Shown here in pieces: positions 12,709 to 25,200 of a stretch of 64,000 nt of DNA. A program made the translations under genes and the position numbers. The notes beneath the pieces are model-generated. The model worked only from the letters and a program-made list of their open reading frames with translations, was not told the origin of the DNA and did no database searches. The stretch's first letter is position 1; each line of letters starts with the position of its first letter. Source of the stretch: Chelonoidis abingdonii (taxonomy: Eukaryota > Chordata > Testudines > Testudinidae). Where the stretch lies: assembly GCF_003597395.2 (NCBI RefSeq), contig NC_133777.1, forward strand, positions 9,521,063-9,585,062. The letters are read 5' to 3'.

Positions 12709-13480
12709 GGTACAGAAGGTATTTCAAGAACATTATAACTGTTGCACACACATTATAGGAGAGCTATTTATGATCATATAGCACCTCCAAAAGATTTGAT
12801 CACAAGGGAAGGGTGCAATGAGAGAGGTGGAGGGTGGCTTCTGTTTGATTAAGAGGGCAGGGAGACACAAAATAGAATCGTGCATGAATACTGCACAGAT
12901 GCTTCAAGGACTATCAGTCAGCCAGTGATCATTGTAAGACCTCTAATTTTTCTTGCTGCAAACTGCAATGATTAAAATGAATCATCTGTTTATCAACAAA
13001 AAATCTTGGTGCACAAACCAACAAGTCAGGGAGTCGGAGCTGCTGTTCTCCACTTTTTGCATATGGTGAGTATATTTATGTGTGTAAGCCAAAACATAAA
13101 GACATGAGGGAATGTTTCTGAACTCTCACCAGTTTTACACCCATGAAACTTAATCCAGGTCTGGATCAGGAGTGTGATCAGTGCAATCAGAATCAGGGCC
13201 ATGCTGTGAAGGCACAGCTTTGAATTCCCTTGGCTGGTTGGTTTGTCTTTCAATTTATTTGCACAGGTTTTTGCAGTCATTTTTTCTGAATTTCATAAAA
13301 AAGGAAAAACGCTTTTCATGGAATGTTATGAACTCACTAAATCATGCCTAAAGCCCTTGTGCCTCCATTCTTCCGCGGACTGGAAATGTATTTGCACATA
13401 CACTGTATTTACTCCCTGCTGTTGGACTGAATTAATGTAATTGGCTCTGGTCTCTTGCATGTTGCTAAGGTTCCACTTAC

Positions 13481-13642
13481 CCTCTGCTGGCCCAGCTGTG
13501 ATGTTGGCTTGTACGTCGGGTCCATAGGTGATGGTTCTGGCTTTCACTCTGAATAGGTAGGTCACCCCCTTGGTGAGGTCTCGGACCTTTAACCAGCGCT
13601 GCCAATTTCCTTTTATGTCCACAGTCACCACCTTACTCACCC
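13481..13642 (-). CDS. SDK2: SDK2 exon: C-terminal part of FnIII 12
   Basis: A 162-bp exon with acceptor tattccag and donor gtaagt, phase 1 on both sides (GG completes Gly; the final G opens the next Gly). It encodes 53 full residues: [40 protein letters not shown] and [25 protein letters not shown] is the sidekick-specific E-strand region, and [15 protein letters not shown] is the F-strand tyrosine corner. NIT is an N-glycosylation sequon. With exon 18867-19004 it forms a complete FnIII domain. Confidence 0.95.
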
Positions 13643-14851
13643 CTGGAATAGCAGTTGAGATGAAAAATAAGAGAGTCTCAATGCAAAAAAGCAACTGAGC
13701 AGAGCTTATCGTGTCTAGATAAGTAAAATTATCTCACAATTTGCTAAGAAAGTATTTCTTACAATTAGTGGGAGTTTAAGTAGTGATAATAGCCAATTTT
13801 CAGCACAGATAAGTGTAATTAGAGTTTAAGCTTGATAAGTGGGTACTGACAAGAAAAAAATCTTACAACACAACTGGGAAATTACCATGAGACTGCACGC
13901 AAGCTCACTAATTACACTGGGAAAAAAGGAGGTGGTAAATGAAGGTGACTGCAAGCGGCACAGCTCTTCCTAAGCCAGAGCTGCTCCGTGTGGTGTCTCT
14001 TTGCCATGTACCTTGCAACACTATTCCAAGCAAAGAAATACTGTGCCAGATTCATCTTTGCCCTGCACCTTGTACTTTCATTTATACCAATGTGAAGTGA
14101 GTGCACCATGGGTATAAACAGTTACCATTTTGACTCAGTAGGGTTTTACGCTGAAATAAATGACCACACAAGGTCCACTGCAGTGGTGAATCTCATCAAC
14201 TGCATAATTATTTATTGGGACGGTGAGATCCTCCCTCCTGTTCAGGCCCCTTTAGGCCAAGGGAAAAGGGTTGAAGTAGCATAAAGGGGCCCTAAAAGTC
14301 ATGGCTTGGTCTTGGGAAGAATTCCCTCAGTAGAGGCACAGTGGCGGACAAACATACGGCTGTCTTCCAAGGACCTCCTCATAAGCCACAGCATAGGGGG
14401 TGGACCCCGGGGCAATACTGGGCATGGGAATGATGCGCCAGGGGTGGCCCGTAGCATGCAGCACTGAAGAGATTCCGGGCAGCCCCAGGAGTTTGTCATA
14501 GCTGAGACAGATCCTCAAGGTTGTCTGAGTTGCACTGAGGGACTCTCCCGCTCCTGGAGGAGCCCAGGATCAGGAGGGTGCATATGTGACTTAAAATGAC
14601 TTCAGTGGCACTTTCCTCAGCGCTGCGATTTCTGTGCTGTGATTTGTAGAGCCTTACCCCTATATTCTATACACACACATTTCTTTAACTATGTTACCGT
14701 CATCTCTTTGGACTAAGCCTGCAAGAATTTAAAGGATTCAATTTACTTTTCACTCTTTACACAACACCTTCTCTCACGTTCATTCCTCTCTCGCAGAACA
14801 ATGACAATCAATTCAGTTTCTTTCACTAACCTTTAGAGTCAGGTTCTCAAT

Positions 14852-15169
14852 CAGGGCCGGCTCCAGGCCCCAGCGCACCAAGCGCGTGCTTGGGGCGGCA
14901 TGCTGCGGGGGGCACTCTGCCGGCTGCCGGGAGGGCAGCAGGCGGCTCCGGTGGACCTCCCGCAGGCATCCCTGCAGAGGGTCCGCTGGTCCCGCGGCTC
15001 CGGTAGAGCATTCACAGGCACGCCTGCGGGAGATCCACCAGAGCCGCGGGACCAGCGGAACCTCTGCAGGAACGCCTGCGGGAGGTCCACCGGAGCCGCG
15101 GGACTGGCACACCGCGGGGGGCGTTCTGCCACCGTGCTTGGGGCGGCGAAATGGCTAGAGCTGGCCCTG
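14852..15169. mobile_element. non-autonomous hAT-type element, GC-rich foldback
   Basis: Termini are cagggccggctcca and tagagctggccctg, near-perfect inverted repeats. The flanking 8-mer ttctcaat is identical on both sides (14844-14851 and 15170-15177), the hallmark 8-bp target duplication of hAT transposons. Internally there are inverted copies of a GC-rich module (cgcctgcgggag, tccacc, gagccgcggga). It has no transposase, so it depended on another element. The open frames inside it on both strands follow from its symmetry. Confidence 0.92.
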
Positions 15170-16789
15170 TTCTCAATGATGCCCTATTCAGGTTGAAAAA
15201 ACTGCAGAGGAGTGATTATCTGAAAACAACTGCTCTCACTGGAATTTTCTAAAATAATTACATGGAAACGTTTCTTAAGTTTTATATAAATTGTTTTAAA
15301 AATGTTGGGGGCTTAATCTGAGTTGACAATGTCCTTTTAATATTCACAAGTGAAATAAATGTATGTAGCCCTTTCCAGACAAATAAGACAGGTTGCCCTG
15401 CCAGGAGGAGTGTACTAGTTTTGCAGTATTCAGGGAAATATATTATGAATAGAATTTCCAGTTTTTGATGTAAAGTTTATGCAAATTAACATCCATTTTC
15501 AAGATGAGGTTGTATTAGTTAAATTAAAAAAAAAAATTCCAAAGGGTTTTTGATCAAAATTTCATCCCAGTTACAACTTCCTATTCAAAGAATCCTTTCT
15601 TATTTAAAAGGGAAAAAGCTCTAAGCTGCAAAATTTCTCTCTCCGCATCTAGGTGTATTATTTTAATTTCTCAGTGACAAATGTGGAGACATAACCCCCC
15701 AAAAAAAACACCGAAAAGCAAGAACCTCTGAAATTTCAAACAAGCTTTTCCACCCCCCTCTCCTTAAACTGAAAAAAGGCTCTAGGGTAGTTTTGTTGTC
15801 GGTTATTGGTAAAACATAACCTTATAGATGTGAATGATGGGGAGAAGACAGCACTAGAGAAGAGACTGTAGGAAGAAGGTTTTAAATGGTGCTTAGAGCA
15901 CAGCAAGAGACAGGTTGTTCCAAGTCCTATGAGAAAAGGCACAAAATCCTCAGTTGGAAGAGGAGACAAAGAAAACAGATTTAGGGAGGAAGATTTGGTA
16001 GCATTCAGAGTACAAGTGGGGCAGCCAGAGAAGGGGAAGACGGCACAAACAGACATGGTAGGGAAGAGCAGAAAATGATGAAGATAAGGGTGAGTAGGTT
16101 AAACTAGATGCACAAGGAGAGAGCGGGATCTGAGAACTTGAACAAAGAAAGGGAAAATTATTTATTGCTATCAAATATGGAGACAAGAAGGTGACACTGG
16201 AGTCTCATTTTTCCTTGTCCCCCCTACATTGTAATTGCCATCCATGTCAACTACTTAAAAGGGAAGTCAACAAATACTGAAACAGAAGTTCAGGACAATC
16301 CAGAGAGTATTTTTACAGATATACTGTGAAACAGAGTACCCAGATTCACACATCACACATTTTTTTTTATTTTCAGCAATGGGATCTCCAACACTGGAGC
16401 ATGAACTTTTCTTTCTTGGCCAACTGTGAGCGAAAGGAGGACAACACGTCTACAAGGAATGGGTTATGGTGGATCAAGTGGATTTGAGGCTGAAGTTGTC
16501 TTTGCAGCTCCTTCTGTTCTCTCCAGCATCCAGCTGCACATGAAGTGGGTCTCTGATGAACACCTTTTAGGTGGTGCTTTTAGCTTAGACTTTACCCATT
16601 CCAGTTTGCTGGAATCCTGAGGGCAACTCTGAACAGCTCATTCAAGGGCCTCTGAACTGGTTAAATACTTGGATAGCTCCAGAAATTTTTAGCAGGTATA
16701 TTTTTCATGAAGTTTCATCAAGTTTGTGCTTCTTCGCTGTACACAGGAATGGTAGCTGTATAATATCCCCTTACCCTGACATCCATCAC

Positions 16790-17010
16790 CAGCAACTGAT
16801 CAGACACATAGTTTTTGCCATACCAGTTATCCATATAGTCCAATATCCTGTCTCCAGTAGAAGCCAGAATCTGATGCTTCAGAAGAAGGCAATCCCTTCA
16901 CATGTAATGCAGTTGCCAACTGTGCAAATCTGTAGATGTTGGGCAGGGAAGGGGGAAATTCCTTCCTGACCCTACAAGCAATCAGATTATACTCTGAAGC
17001 ATGAGATTTG
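16790..17010 (-). mobile_element. CR1 LINE 3' UTR fragment
   Basis: It contains tagtccaatatcctgtctcc, agaatctgatgcttcag and aaattccttcctgaccc, typical of reverse-complement CR1 3' UTR families. It is diverged and has no coding part. Confidence 0.7.
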
Positions 17011-18866
17011 GTTGACTGCTGAGAAAGTCCAACTGCTTTCATGAAAGGATTATTTCAGTACCAGACAAGAATACTTGAAACACTAATATTTCCCCACAAA
17101 AGATGGATTCCCTATAAGTTTTATGTATGAGAGAATAAGAAGCAGGAAAACTCCAAAGTATCTGAATGTCCTTTATGCCCTGTCCACATTTCCTGGTCAG
17201 AATTACACATCCATTCTGCATTAGCTCTTCATGCTGTAACTCTACTAGCAACAAAGGGTAAAAGTGCTTTTATTCTCCTGCTTTCATTTCTGAGTATGAC
17301 TTTCCCCATGCATAAGACATGGAAAGTCAGCTATAAAGAAATCCTTTATTCCTTACAGCAGAAACAAATGCTAGTGATTGATACCATTATTTCTTCTGAA
17401 AGAAGTTTAAAATGGATTGGCAATGGTTCAAATTACTTGACCCGCTGTCACTCTGCCAAAGCTAGACATCCTATTGAACTACTGGAAATGTATTAGGAAT
17501 ATAAAAAATATTAATAACTCCCCCTCTAAACTTTTTAATCTTTTCTAATTCATCTTTAGAATGATTTTGCGTTTGTTTACAGAGAGATTGCCAGTTCCTT
17601 CTCTGCTGATCTTTTGGCAAATTAATAATGCCTTTGCGACTGTCATATTGTCGTCAGGTGGGATCATATCTAGTGCTAGGTTAAAAATGCTATTTGAAAA
17701 CTCAGTATAAACACACAGATACAGCTAAATCTCTGCCATTCTCCTCTTCTAAAGTGGTCATGGTACCACTGAAAACGTGCATACATGATGCCAATACGAC
17801 CCTTGTTTTATGATACAAATGATACAGTTCATCAGCAGCAACACAAATGGGACTCAGTGAGGGGGATTCTGTGGCAAGGCCTACACTGCAGTTTTGGGAT
17901 GAAGCGCAGAAAGACAATCAGGACACTAATATGTTGAAGTTTCCTGTTCTGCCACAGAGAGTAACAATGGCAGTGTAATGGCTTTTCAAGCCACTCGCTG
18001 AATACATCTTTGCAGGAGAATGTGAGAGGATGGAAAAAAGCTGTATTCCACACTTATATAGCTTACAGAGCAGTTTTAGCAAAGCAGGAACACCCACAGT
18101 TGCCCCAGACACCCATGTCCACATGGCTATTGTCACAGCTCCAGTCGGGTGCGCTCCCATAGACACTCACCAGACTGCTGTGAGGAGACACAGCCGCTGG
18201 ATCCCATGTGTCTTCAGCCTTTGTAGTCTTCAGCCTCTGGAGTCTGAACAGAGCTCTGAACACTATCTTTGTCTTGGTGTCCCTAGGCATACTCTCAGGC
18301 TGCCTATTTTCTATCAAACACCCAATCCTGAGAGTTTAGACCATGAGATCCACTGTTGAGCCCCTGGAACCAGTCTGACCCAAACACAGCATTACTCTTT
18401 CTTTAATAAATAGAGCTCTTTAATAATGACAGGGACTAGACCCAACAGCCAGAGGGACTTGGGCTGTGACCCACCTTCCTAGCAGGGCCCTAGAATCAAG
18501 GTCCTCAGTGCTCGCTGACCAGATTGACTTGACATCCAGATTGATTTGTGTGTGGATGAAAGGGGTGCTTGGGTTCAAATCTGGGTCAGAGCCTGGGCTT
18601 ACTGCGTAGTGTAGACATACCTAAAGAGACAACAGAGAGGCAACTAGACCTGCATTCACAATGGATTTTGAAGCTTGGTAAAGATACATACAGAGAGTTC
18701 ATAAACTCACAACGATTTCATAAAGAGTACCCACCCTTTTTCTAAATTGTCAGAGCTACATGTAGACACTCCATGAAGAAGAATGGGAAGCTGGACAGAG
18801 ATAAAAGACATGATGGTGTTTTTTTTCCCTAGCCTGAATATATAGGTTCTTTGGTGGTTTACTTAC

Positions 18867-19004
18867 CCTGGACTGGTGCCAAGGGCTCATACACCACTCG
18901 ATAACCCTGCAGGATTCCATTTGCTGCCGTCGGCTCTCCCCAAGACACATTGAGTGTGGTGCAAGTGATTTCTGAGAATGCCAGGAAGCTAGGAGTGCTG
19001 GGAG
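18867..19004 (-). CDS. SDK2: SDK2 exon: N-terminal part of FnIII 12
   Basis: A 138-bp exon with acceptor cctttcag and donor gtaagt, phase 1 on both sides. It encodes 45 full residues: [40 protein letters not shown] and LAPVQ. The core Trp sits in NVSWGEP, where NVS is also a sequon, and the C/C' strands are [15 protein letters not shown]. An unpaired Cys is present in EITCTTLN; FnIII domains do not normally need a disulphide. This segment is strongly diagnostic for the sidekick family. Confidence 0.95.
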
Positions 19005-20521
19005 CTGAAAGGAGGACAAAGACACTCAACTGCAGCAGGAATATTTAACCTGATATACATCTTATGAAACAGTATTTATTACCCAGTATGAATCTAAAGG
19101 AAATAAGCTGAGAATAGGATTTATTGGAAATTCGAGGTGTTCTAAAGTCAGCAGACACTAAATTGCAAAACTGAAATGAAACAGGATAGGAGGAGGAAAT
19201 GACAAAGATGTAGAAGGAATGACATAAGAGAACAGTGGAGAGCTTCATTTCCAAATGACTGCATCACCAGGATGGTGTGAATGCCTTTTCTACAACTTTC
19301 TGGGGAGTGTAAGACGTAAAAATGAGTCAGGGAAAACCATCAAAGGTTTAGAGCTTCAGGTCCAAGGGGTTAAGTGGCTGCATGTGAACTGAACACACAA
19401 GATGCCCAAACTGCATGTGCAGGTCAGGTCTGTACTCAAGTATATGGTTTGTATGTATGCATGCAAATCCCCAGCTTACGTGCATACATCAGCTTTCACG
19501 TGTGGGTCTCAGTTTGACTAAGCATCCAAACTTCTGATATGGAGTTGTTGGCCTGCAAATCTTGTGCACACGGATGGCATTTTCTGTTATCCCAGAGCAT
19601 AGGGATTGTTACTGTGTGCTGCCTGCTGCAGTCCTTTGCCACTGCATGGTGAAGCAAGGCCAGCCCAGCCCTGAGGGTTTAAATGGTGCATGGTGACTTG
19701 TGTGTGCTCTCTGCACTGGGCTGAATTTCATTCTCAATCCTGTGCAACAATCCTCAGTTTCAGATGGGGATGTAGACTCCTATTGCAGAATATCAGTTTC
19801 TTGGCTAGTAATGAGACCCAAAGAAAACCAGAGGGCATTGGACAGTCTTCCCCAGTGATCAAAAAGTGAAGGTGCAGAGGCAGAAAGACATTAAGAAGGA
19901 GTCTGCTGTTGGTTCACACTCTCTCACGGAACCTAATGACAAGGGAACATCCATAGAATGTGTGTCCCCCTGGGATCAGCGTCTCCAGCACAGATATTAC
20001 TTACTGTGGTTGCACATAATGCCAGAGGCCCAATAAATAATAAAAAGAGCATGGGTATTGGTCTTGCTTTGAGCAGGGGCATGGACTAAATGATCTTCTG
20101 AGGTCCCTTCCAAACGTGATATTCTGTGATTCTTCTCTCGCAAGGTTTTGTCAGTGTACCTCCATTCTCTTCAAGTGAGTTACTTCTAATTTACTCCAGT
20201 GGTAATATCAGAATCAGGTCCATAACCTTTCGTTGGATTAGTTTGTGACAGAGATTCTACTGCTATCCCAGCCTGTTCTACTTTGTGTCACAGCATCAAT
20301 TCTGAAATCCCTTCCAAAAGGGTTGACTCTAATTTGATCCAAAATATTTGCCTAACCATAACAACAATACAATAGAATAATTTACCCAACAATCAGATCT
20401 AAAACACAACCATTTTATAGCTCTGTATTTTGTTTCCTTAGACACACAAAATGAACAGTTATATGATCATAATCTCTAAACAGGTTAAACTGTGGTTTGG
20501 AAAAGGAAAATAATCCCATAC
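19005..20521. other. SDK2 intron (1.5 kb)
   Basis: The intron between FnIII 11 and FnIII 12, with ends gtatgg and tttcag. The only recognisable insert is the tail of a SINE at 20053-20134. The remainder is anonymous. Confidence 0.85.
20053..20134 (+). mobile_element. 3' part of tRNA-derived SINE
   Basis: gggtattggtcttgctttga, gcaggggcatggacta, ctgaggtcccttccaa and gatattctgtgattc match the body and tail of the SINE at 10472-10650. The tRNA-like head is missing, so it is 5' truncated. Confidence 0.85.
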
Positions 20522-20708
20522 CAGCCTGGTGTGTCCTGCCCTGCATGGGACTGCTTCTTGGTCCATCCCCTGCTGCATTGAAGGCAGATATGCAGACCAT
20601 GTATTTGGTGTGGCTGGTCAGATTTTTCAGCCGAACTGTTGTCTCTGGGAGGAAAAGGACCTTCACTTTCTCAGTGTCATTCTGGATGTCCATCTCCCAG
20701 TAATAAAT
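20522..20708 (-). CDS. SDK2: SDK2 exon: C-terminal part of FnIII 11
   Basis: A 187-bp exon with acceptor tttaacag and donor gtatgg, entering phase 0 and ending with one base (G). It encodes 62 residues beginning [20 protein letters not shown], continuing [20 protein letters not shown] and ending QGRTHQA. Features: the C' strand IYYWE; N-glycosylation sequons NDT and NLT; the tyrosine-corner pattern [17 protein letters not shown]. It is the longest exon in the window and completes FnIII 11. Confidence 0.95.
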
Positions 20709-22146
20709 CTGTTAAAAACAGAGAGATGTTGAAGTCAATCCTGCACTCAGATTCCAGTCTCAATATGATGCAGGCTGTAAAACAGGTACTCATTTCCCCA
20801 TGACCAGTAAGATGTTGGCAGTTTTAGTTTTGGATCATTCAGTTATAGGGTATAATAGTATTATTCACTCTTTGCCCAATCCTGAAGTCCTTATTTTATT
20901 TTTACTAAGGAAAACCCCCCTTGGGTTCAAAGATAGTTTCCTGAGAAAGGTCTTTTAAAAATAGAGTACAGACAATGTGACATGACCTAATGACATTAAA
21001 TAAGACCTTCTAGAACACAGCAATAAGTGGCCAGGTACCAAACCATTCTCAGGTGTGAGTTGCCGATTGGTTCTGGCATTATATTTTATATGGAGACATA
21101 TCTATCTCATAGAACTGGAAGGGACTCTGAAGGGTTGTCAAGTCCAGCCCAGCCCCCTACCTTCACTAGCAGGACCAAGCACTGATTTTGCCCCATAACC
21201 CTAAGTGGCCCCCTCAAAGATTGAATTCACAACCCTGGGTTTAGCAGGCCAATGCTCAAACCACTGAGCTATCCCTCTCCCTCATGTAATTCTTATCCTG
21301 AAGCCATACAATTTAAACTCCGGAGATGAGGATTCCAGTAGGCTACCTACAGAGCTATTGGTAACACTGCTTGTGAATAGGCCTAGAAGTGACAACTATA
21401 AAACAGACCAGGGCATAAAGTCAGGCCGAGCGAAGAGTCTACCTTGGCTCTACAAGCTAAGCTATTAGAACTATCTATACACATACAAGAGGGAAAATAC
21501 ATAAACTGATATATAACATTGCTTGCTACTGCCAAGAAGTAATGCCAGATTATTCTCTCTCACTGGCTCAGCTTTCCTTCACTTGCAGACCTAGATAAAT
21601 GGAGAAAGGCAGAGCCAGACACTGAACTCAAGCCAACCTCCAGCATTTGTAGGCTTGCCCACCTCCACTCTCAAAGGGTCCTCTCTCATCTGGAGAGACA
21701 AAACAAGATGGTTCTGCCACGTGCCTTGTGTCTCCGCAAACCAAGTGCAATAAATACTACTGTTTAATTTCATTAAAGTTAAGGAAATGAAATAAACTCT
21801 CTGAAATCTGACATGGCTCATTCTTACAGCTCGGAGAAAGTTATCCATTTCTTGATGGCTCATAACAGCTCTCAATTCCCACCCCGACTTTTCCTGTGCC
21901 TTTGGTATTTGGAACAGACACGTTGCCTGCATACTCTGAGCTCTCCCACTCTCTGTATGCACTGAATTTCCACTGAACATTAATACCTCCTTCTCTTTGT
22001 CTCTGCCTCGTACTCTCTCCCTCTGGTTTTGGCACATGATGCCATGGTCATTACTGTAGCCTGAGCATTGCTTTAGTCTGGCTCATGCAGCAAAGGTAAT
22101 TCTGAAGCCAAGATAGATAACAAAAGCAGTAGGAACGAGATATTGC
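20709..22146. other. SDK2 GC-AG intron (1.4 kb)
   Basis: The intron within FnIII 11. The donor after AAG reads gcaata and the acceptor tttttaacag is ordinary. It contains a minus-strand SINE (21095-21285). The open frame at 21591-22037 has no recognisable family content and is treated as chance. Confidence 0.82.
21095..21285 (-). mobile_element. tRNA-derived SINE
   Basis: Read on the plus strand it is the reverse complement of the family: tcatagaactggaagggac, ccccctcaaagattgaattc, acaaccctgggtttagcagg and ccactgagctatccctc. Head and tail are both present, so it is near full length. Confidence 0.9.
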
Positions 22147-22262
22147 CTTGTAGCCTTGTATGTTCCCATTTTGGCTGTCGACAGGAGGTGGGTCCCAGGT
22201 GATCTCTAGCTGGCTTGCAGTAAGGACATTTACTTGGATGTTCTGTGGGGCCATTGCTGGTG
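22147..22262 (-). CDS. SDK2: SDK2 exon: N-terminal part of FnIII 11, GC donor
   Basis: A 116-bp exon with acceptor tctctctag preceded by a (CT)n tract. CA completes Ala, followed by 38 full residues, [20 protein letters not shown] then [18 protein letters not shown]. The core Trp lies in ITWDPPP. The exon must end at AAG (Lys), because the next exon starts in phase 0 at IYYWEMD and the family has GYKIYYWE continuously. The bases after AAG are gcaata, so the donor is GC rather than GT. Reading on would add about 20 unrelated residues and then a stop. Confidence 0.92.
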
Positions 22263-25200
22263 CTAGAGAGAGAGAGAGTGTGTCAGATAAGGAAATAAGG
22301 AGAATTAATAGTGACAAGCAGAACTAAACTGATATCCAAGTTGCACTTTTCCATTTATGGAGTGACCAGGTTAGTATCTTTGTTTATGCCACAAGTGAGC
22401 TAAAAAACACAATCAGCTTTAAATCCATCTTCCACCCCAGAGACGTCTCAGACAAACACCTGCAGTGTGTGTGGAATGACAATCAGTTGTGACTCTTGGA
22501 GGTGGCTGTGTTCTCTGTCCCATATGGAACAGCTGAGTACACTCAGGCCAGCAGGCAGTTCTTTAAGAAGAAAATGACAGAGAAAAATCTCATTTGTGTT
22601 CATCTAAACTTCAAAGGCAAATGTTCGATGGTGACTTTGCTTTCCTGAATGGCCAATTGGTGAAGATAAACATATAGAGAAGTAGCTCAAGTTTCCCCAA
22701 TCTTTCTCCTTAGCAAGAGTCACCATAATGTCCTGTTTATGCTTCTGGAGTTTGCTGCCATGAGGAGCAAAAAGCAAGAGGAGCATGGCTAGTGTCTCTA
22801 AAATTCTCTCCAGAGCCCTTTAGAAACAAACCAATTCAAGTCATATTTTCTGTACAGTAAATGGATTCTGATAGTTTTTAGTTATGATTTCATTGCATCT
22901 TCAAACATAAACACAGACTGGAATTTTGTCTCTTTCTGGCTGAATGTGTAATTTATTCACCTACTTACCATTTCTCCTTCTTTGCATTACACCATACCAG
23001 AAAACTAATCTCTCCTCTTTGTGCGCACCTGGGTCACACAATCTTTCCCCTTGGCTGTGATCCAGCTCAGTGGAAGTGGAACATCTTCCCAAGTGACTGG
23101 CATGGATGGTCTGTTTTCTAGATCCACTGTCTTAGCCTATGGCAGCTCTTAACAAACAGCACATGTTCTGGTTACAGAAAAAATGTCAAAACGTGTCCTG
23201 TTTGAACTCCCAAAATGGGAAAGAGAGGGCAGGGCATAAAAACAATACCACTCCTCTCTCCTCCTTGTGCATGTGCAGATGGTACTGCAGCCTTTGCCCA
23301 CAGTGTCTGAGCTCCCTGCCCATTTATAGATTGCAAACAGATGTGATAAAATATTCACCACCCAAGTAAGATAGCCCTGGTTATCTGTGCCTCTAGAGAG
23401 CTCTTTCTTTAGAGAGAATGACCTTCATAAGTTAGACTCTCCCTCTACCCCCACCCCTGCCTTCCAGGGTTATAAAATAAAATAGTAATTAACACCCATT
23501 CAGCCTGACACCAACTATTTATTTTGTTCTAACTGTGTGGTTTCCATATTATCACTGCCCACCCTGCCGTTAATGGAAATGTTAATAACCAGCGCCAGGT
23601 TGTTGTGACAGATGCTTGGGCTCATTATCAGAAATTCTTATTTACCGCTCCATTAAACGACAGAATCGCACAAAAAACCTACAAAAAACAATTCAATCAA
23701 AACTAACTGGAGGAATTTTAACAGCCACATTAATAATCCAAAACATAAATACAGTTAATGTCTTTTGCATGTTTGCCATCGGCAACCCTATTGCAAAATT
23801 ATTGTTGTACAATTAAAATATGAAAGGCAAAACTGAGCAGGGTCATTATCCTGGTGTTCAGTTAAAACTGTTTGCTTATTATTATTTTTTAGCCTCTTTT
23901 TTCAGTTGGATGTGTCAAATGCATGAGGTGAGAATGGGTGTAAATAAAACACAAGCTGGGCTTGTTTAGTCAAGCGAACACATCTAATTGCTGCTCTGCA
24001 ATCCAACCCCTCTTCCAGATTTCACTGGTGATGTGAACATAGCAGCAAGCTCACCTGATGGCTATGTTCAGTTCAACTTCATGTTGCTACCTTAGACCTG
24101 AAACTCTCAGATGCAGAGGGCTTTATACCACACATCAGAGCACACAACCAAGCGTCTCATACAATAGAAACCCTGCAAATACATCTTCGAGGTCTGGCGT
24201 TGATGACATATTGGGGAAAACAGAAATATGCATAACCACAGAGAAAAACAGATCAGTTTTACAATCTCCTTTTGTCCTACGTAGTGACGCAACTGGATGT
24301 CTTGTACCGACAGAGAGATTGTACTTTGAGGCTGCATCTATACTAGCATTCTTCTTCAAATTCCCAGTGCTAGGCTAGAACCAGTGCAGCTCCAATGGTG
24401 CAAACAACAGCCAGAGAGCTAGCGTACACAGACTCCTGTCATTTTAGCCATGTCATATAACTCTTTTCAGAGCATATCTAGACAACATAACGTTTAAAAA
24501 TGCCAGTGATCTTTCCACCCCGACTCTCCTATTTACAGCCCCAGAATCCTGATGTCATGCAAATTATGTTTGATTTGGTGCCATATGAGTCTGTTTCGCT
24601 GTCCATCTTTCAAACTCTGATGCTTCGCTCTCCCTACAAATAAACAGGGACAGCAGAATAGTGCTGCTCATGCCTGATGCTCTGCAGACAGCACATTACA
24701 TTAAGGGCGAAGTGAGATGTTTTAAAAAAAATGAAACATCCCTAAAACCACTCCTGTTTGAGACCCCAAAACCTTTACTTAATGCATGAGCAGATTTTAC
24801 TGGTACAAGTAAACACATTTTAAAAGTGAGCTGAAAGGCCTTTTACCTTTTAGGAATTCAGTTCAAGATTTCAGGGCTCTGTGTTTTTCATAGCTGCTGG
24901 TCTCACTAAACATAAAGCAGAGTGGGAACTGCCTCCCTCACATTGGTTTAGGTGTTAGTGACATTATCAACTTTATCAGGAGAGACACAGAACCCTGAGG
25001 GCCAGAACCCAGCTCTTGGCCAGTAAAAAGCATTTCAATTCCTCTGAAAAATGTATTTAGTTGTCATTTCTCAGTCTGCACATGTATTCTGTTTTGGGAT
25101 CTCATGTAGCTTTTTGCAAGCGCTTATTTTTTTATCAGGATTTCATTTCACCTTTGAGGCTGCTGCCTTTAAAGACTCACTCAGCAACACAGAAACACAG

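Larger units (their letters stand above)
11156..13480. other. SDK2 intron (2.3 kb)
   Basis: The intron between FnIII 12 and FnIII 13, with splice ends gtaagt and cccttag. Nearly half is an inverted Penelope dimer (11681-12708). A 44-bp tandem duplication lies at 11298-11380. The rest (12719-13480) shows no recognisable element. Confidence 0.85.
13643..18866. other. SDK2 intron (5.2 kb)
   Basis: The intron within FnIII 12. It contains a GC-rich hAT-type foldback element (14852-15169), a CR1 3' tail (about 16790-17010) and, at 18510-18630, a fragment ending agtgtagacatacc that looks like one end of a MITE. 13643-14840, 15180-16780 and 17020-18500 hold nothing I can name. Confidence 0.8.

Noticed and set aside
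21591..22037. 148-codon minus-strand frame next to an SDK2 exon
   Set aside because: Separated from the exon by stops, with no FnIII or other homology; the SDK2 reading is complete without it.
22084..22146. Read-through of the FnIII 11 exon instead of a GC donor
   Set aside because: It would add unrelated residues and a stop, and would break the exact phase-0 join to IYYWEMD.
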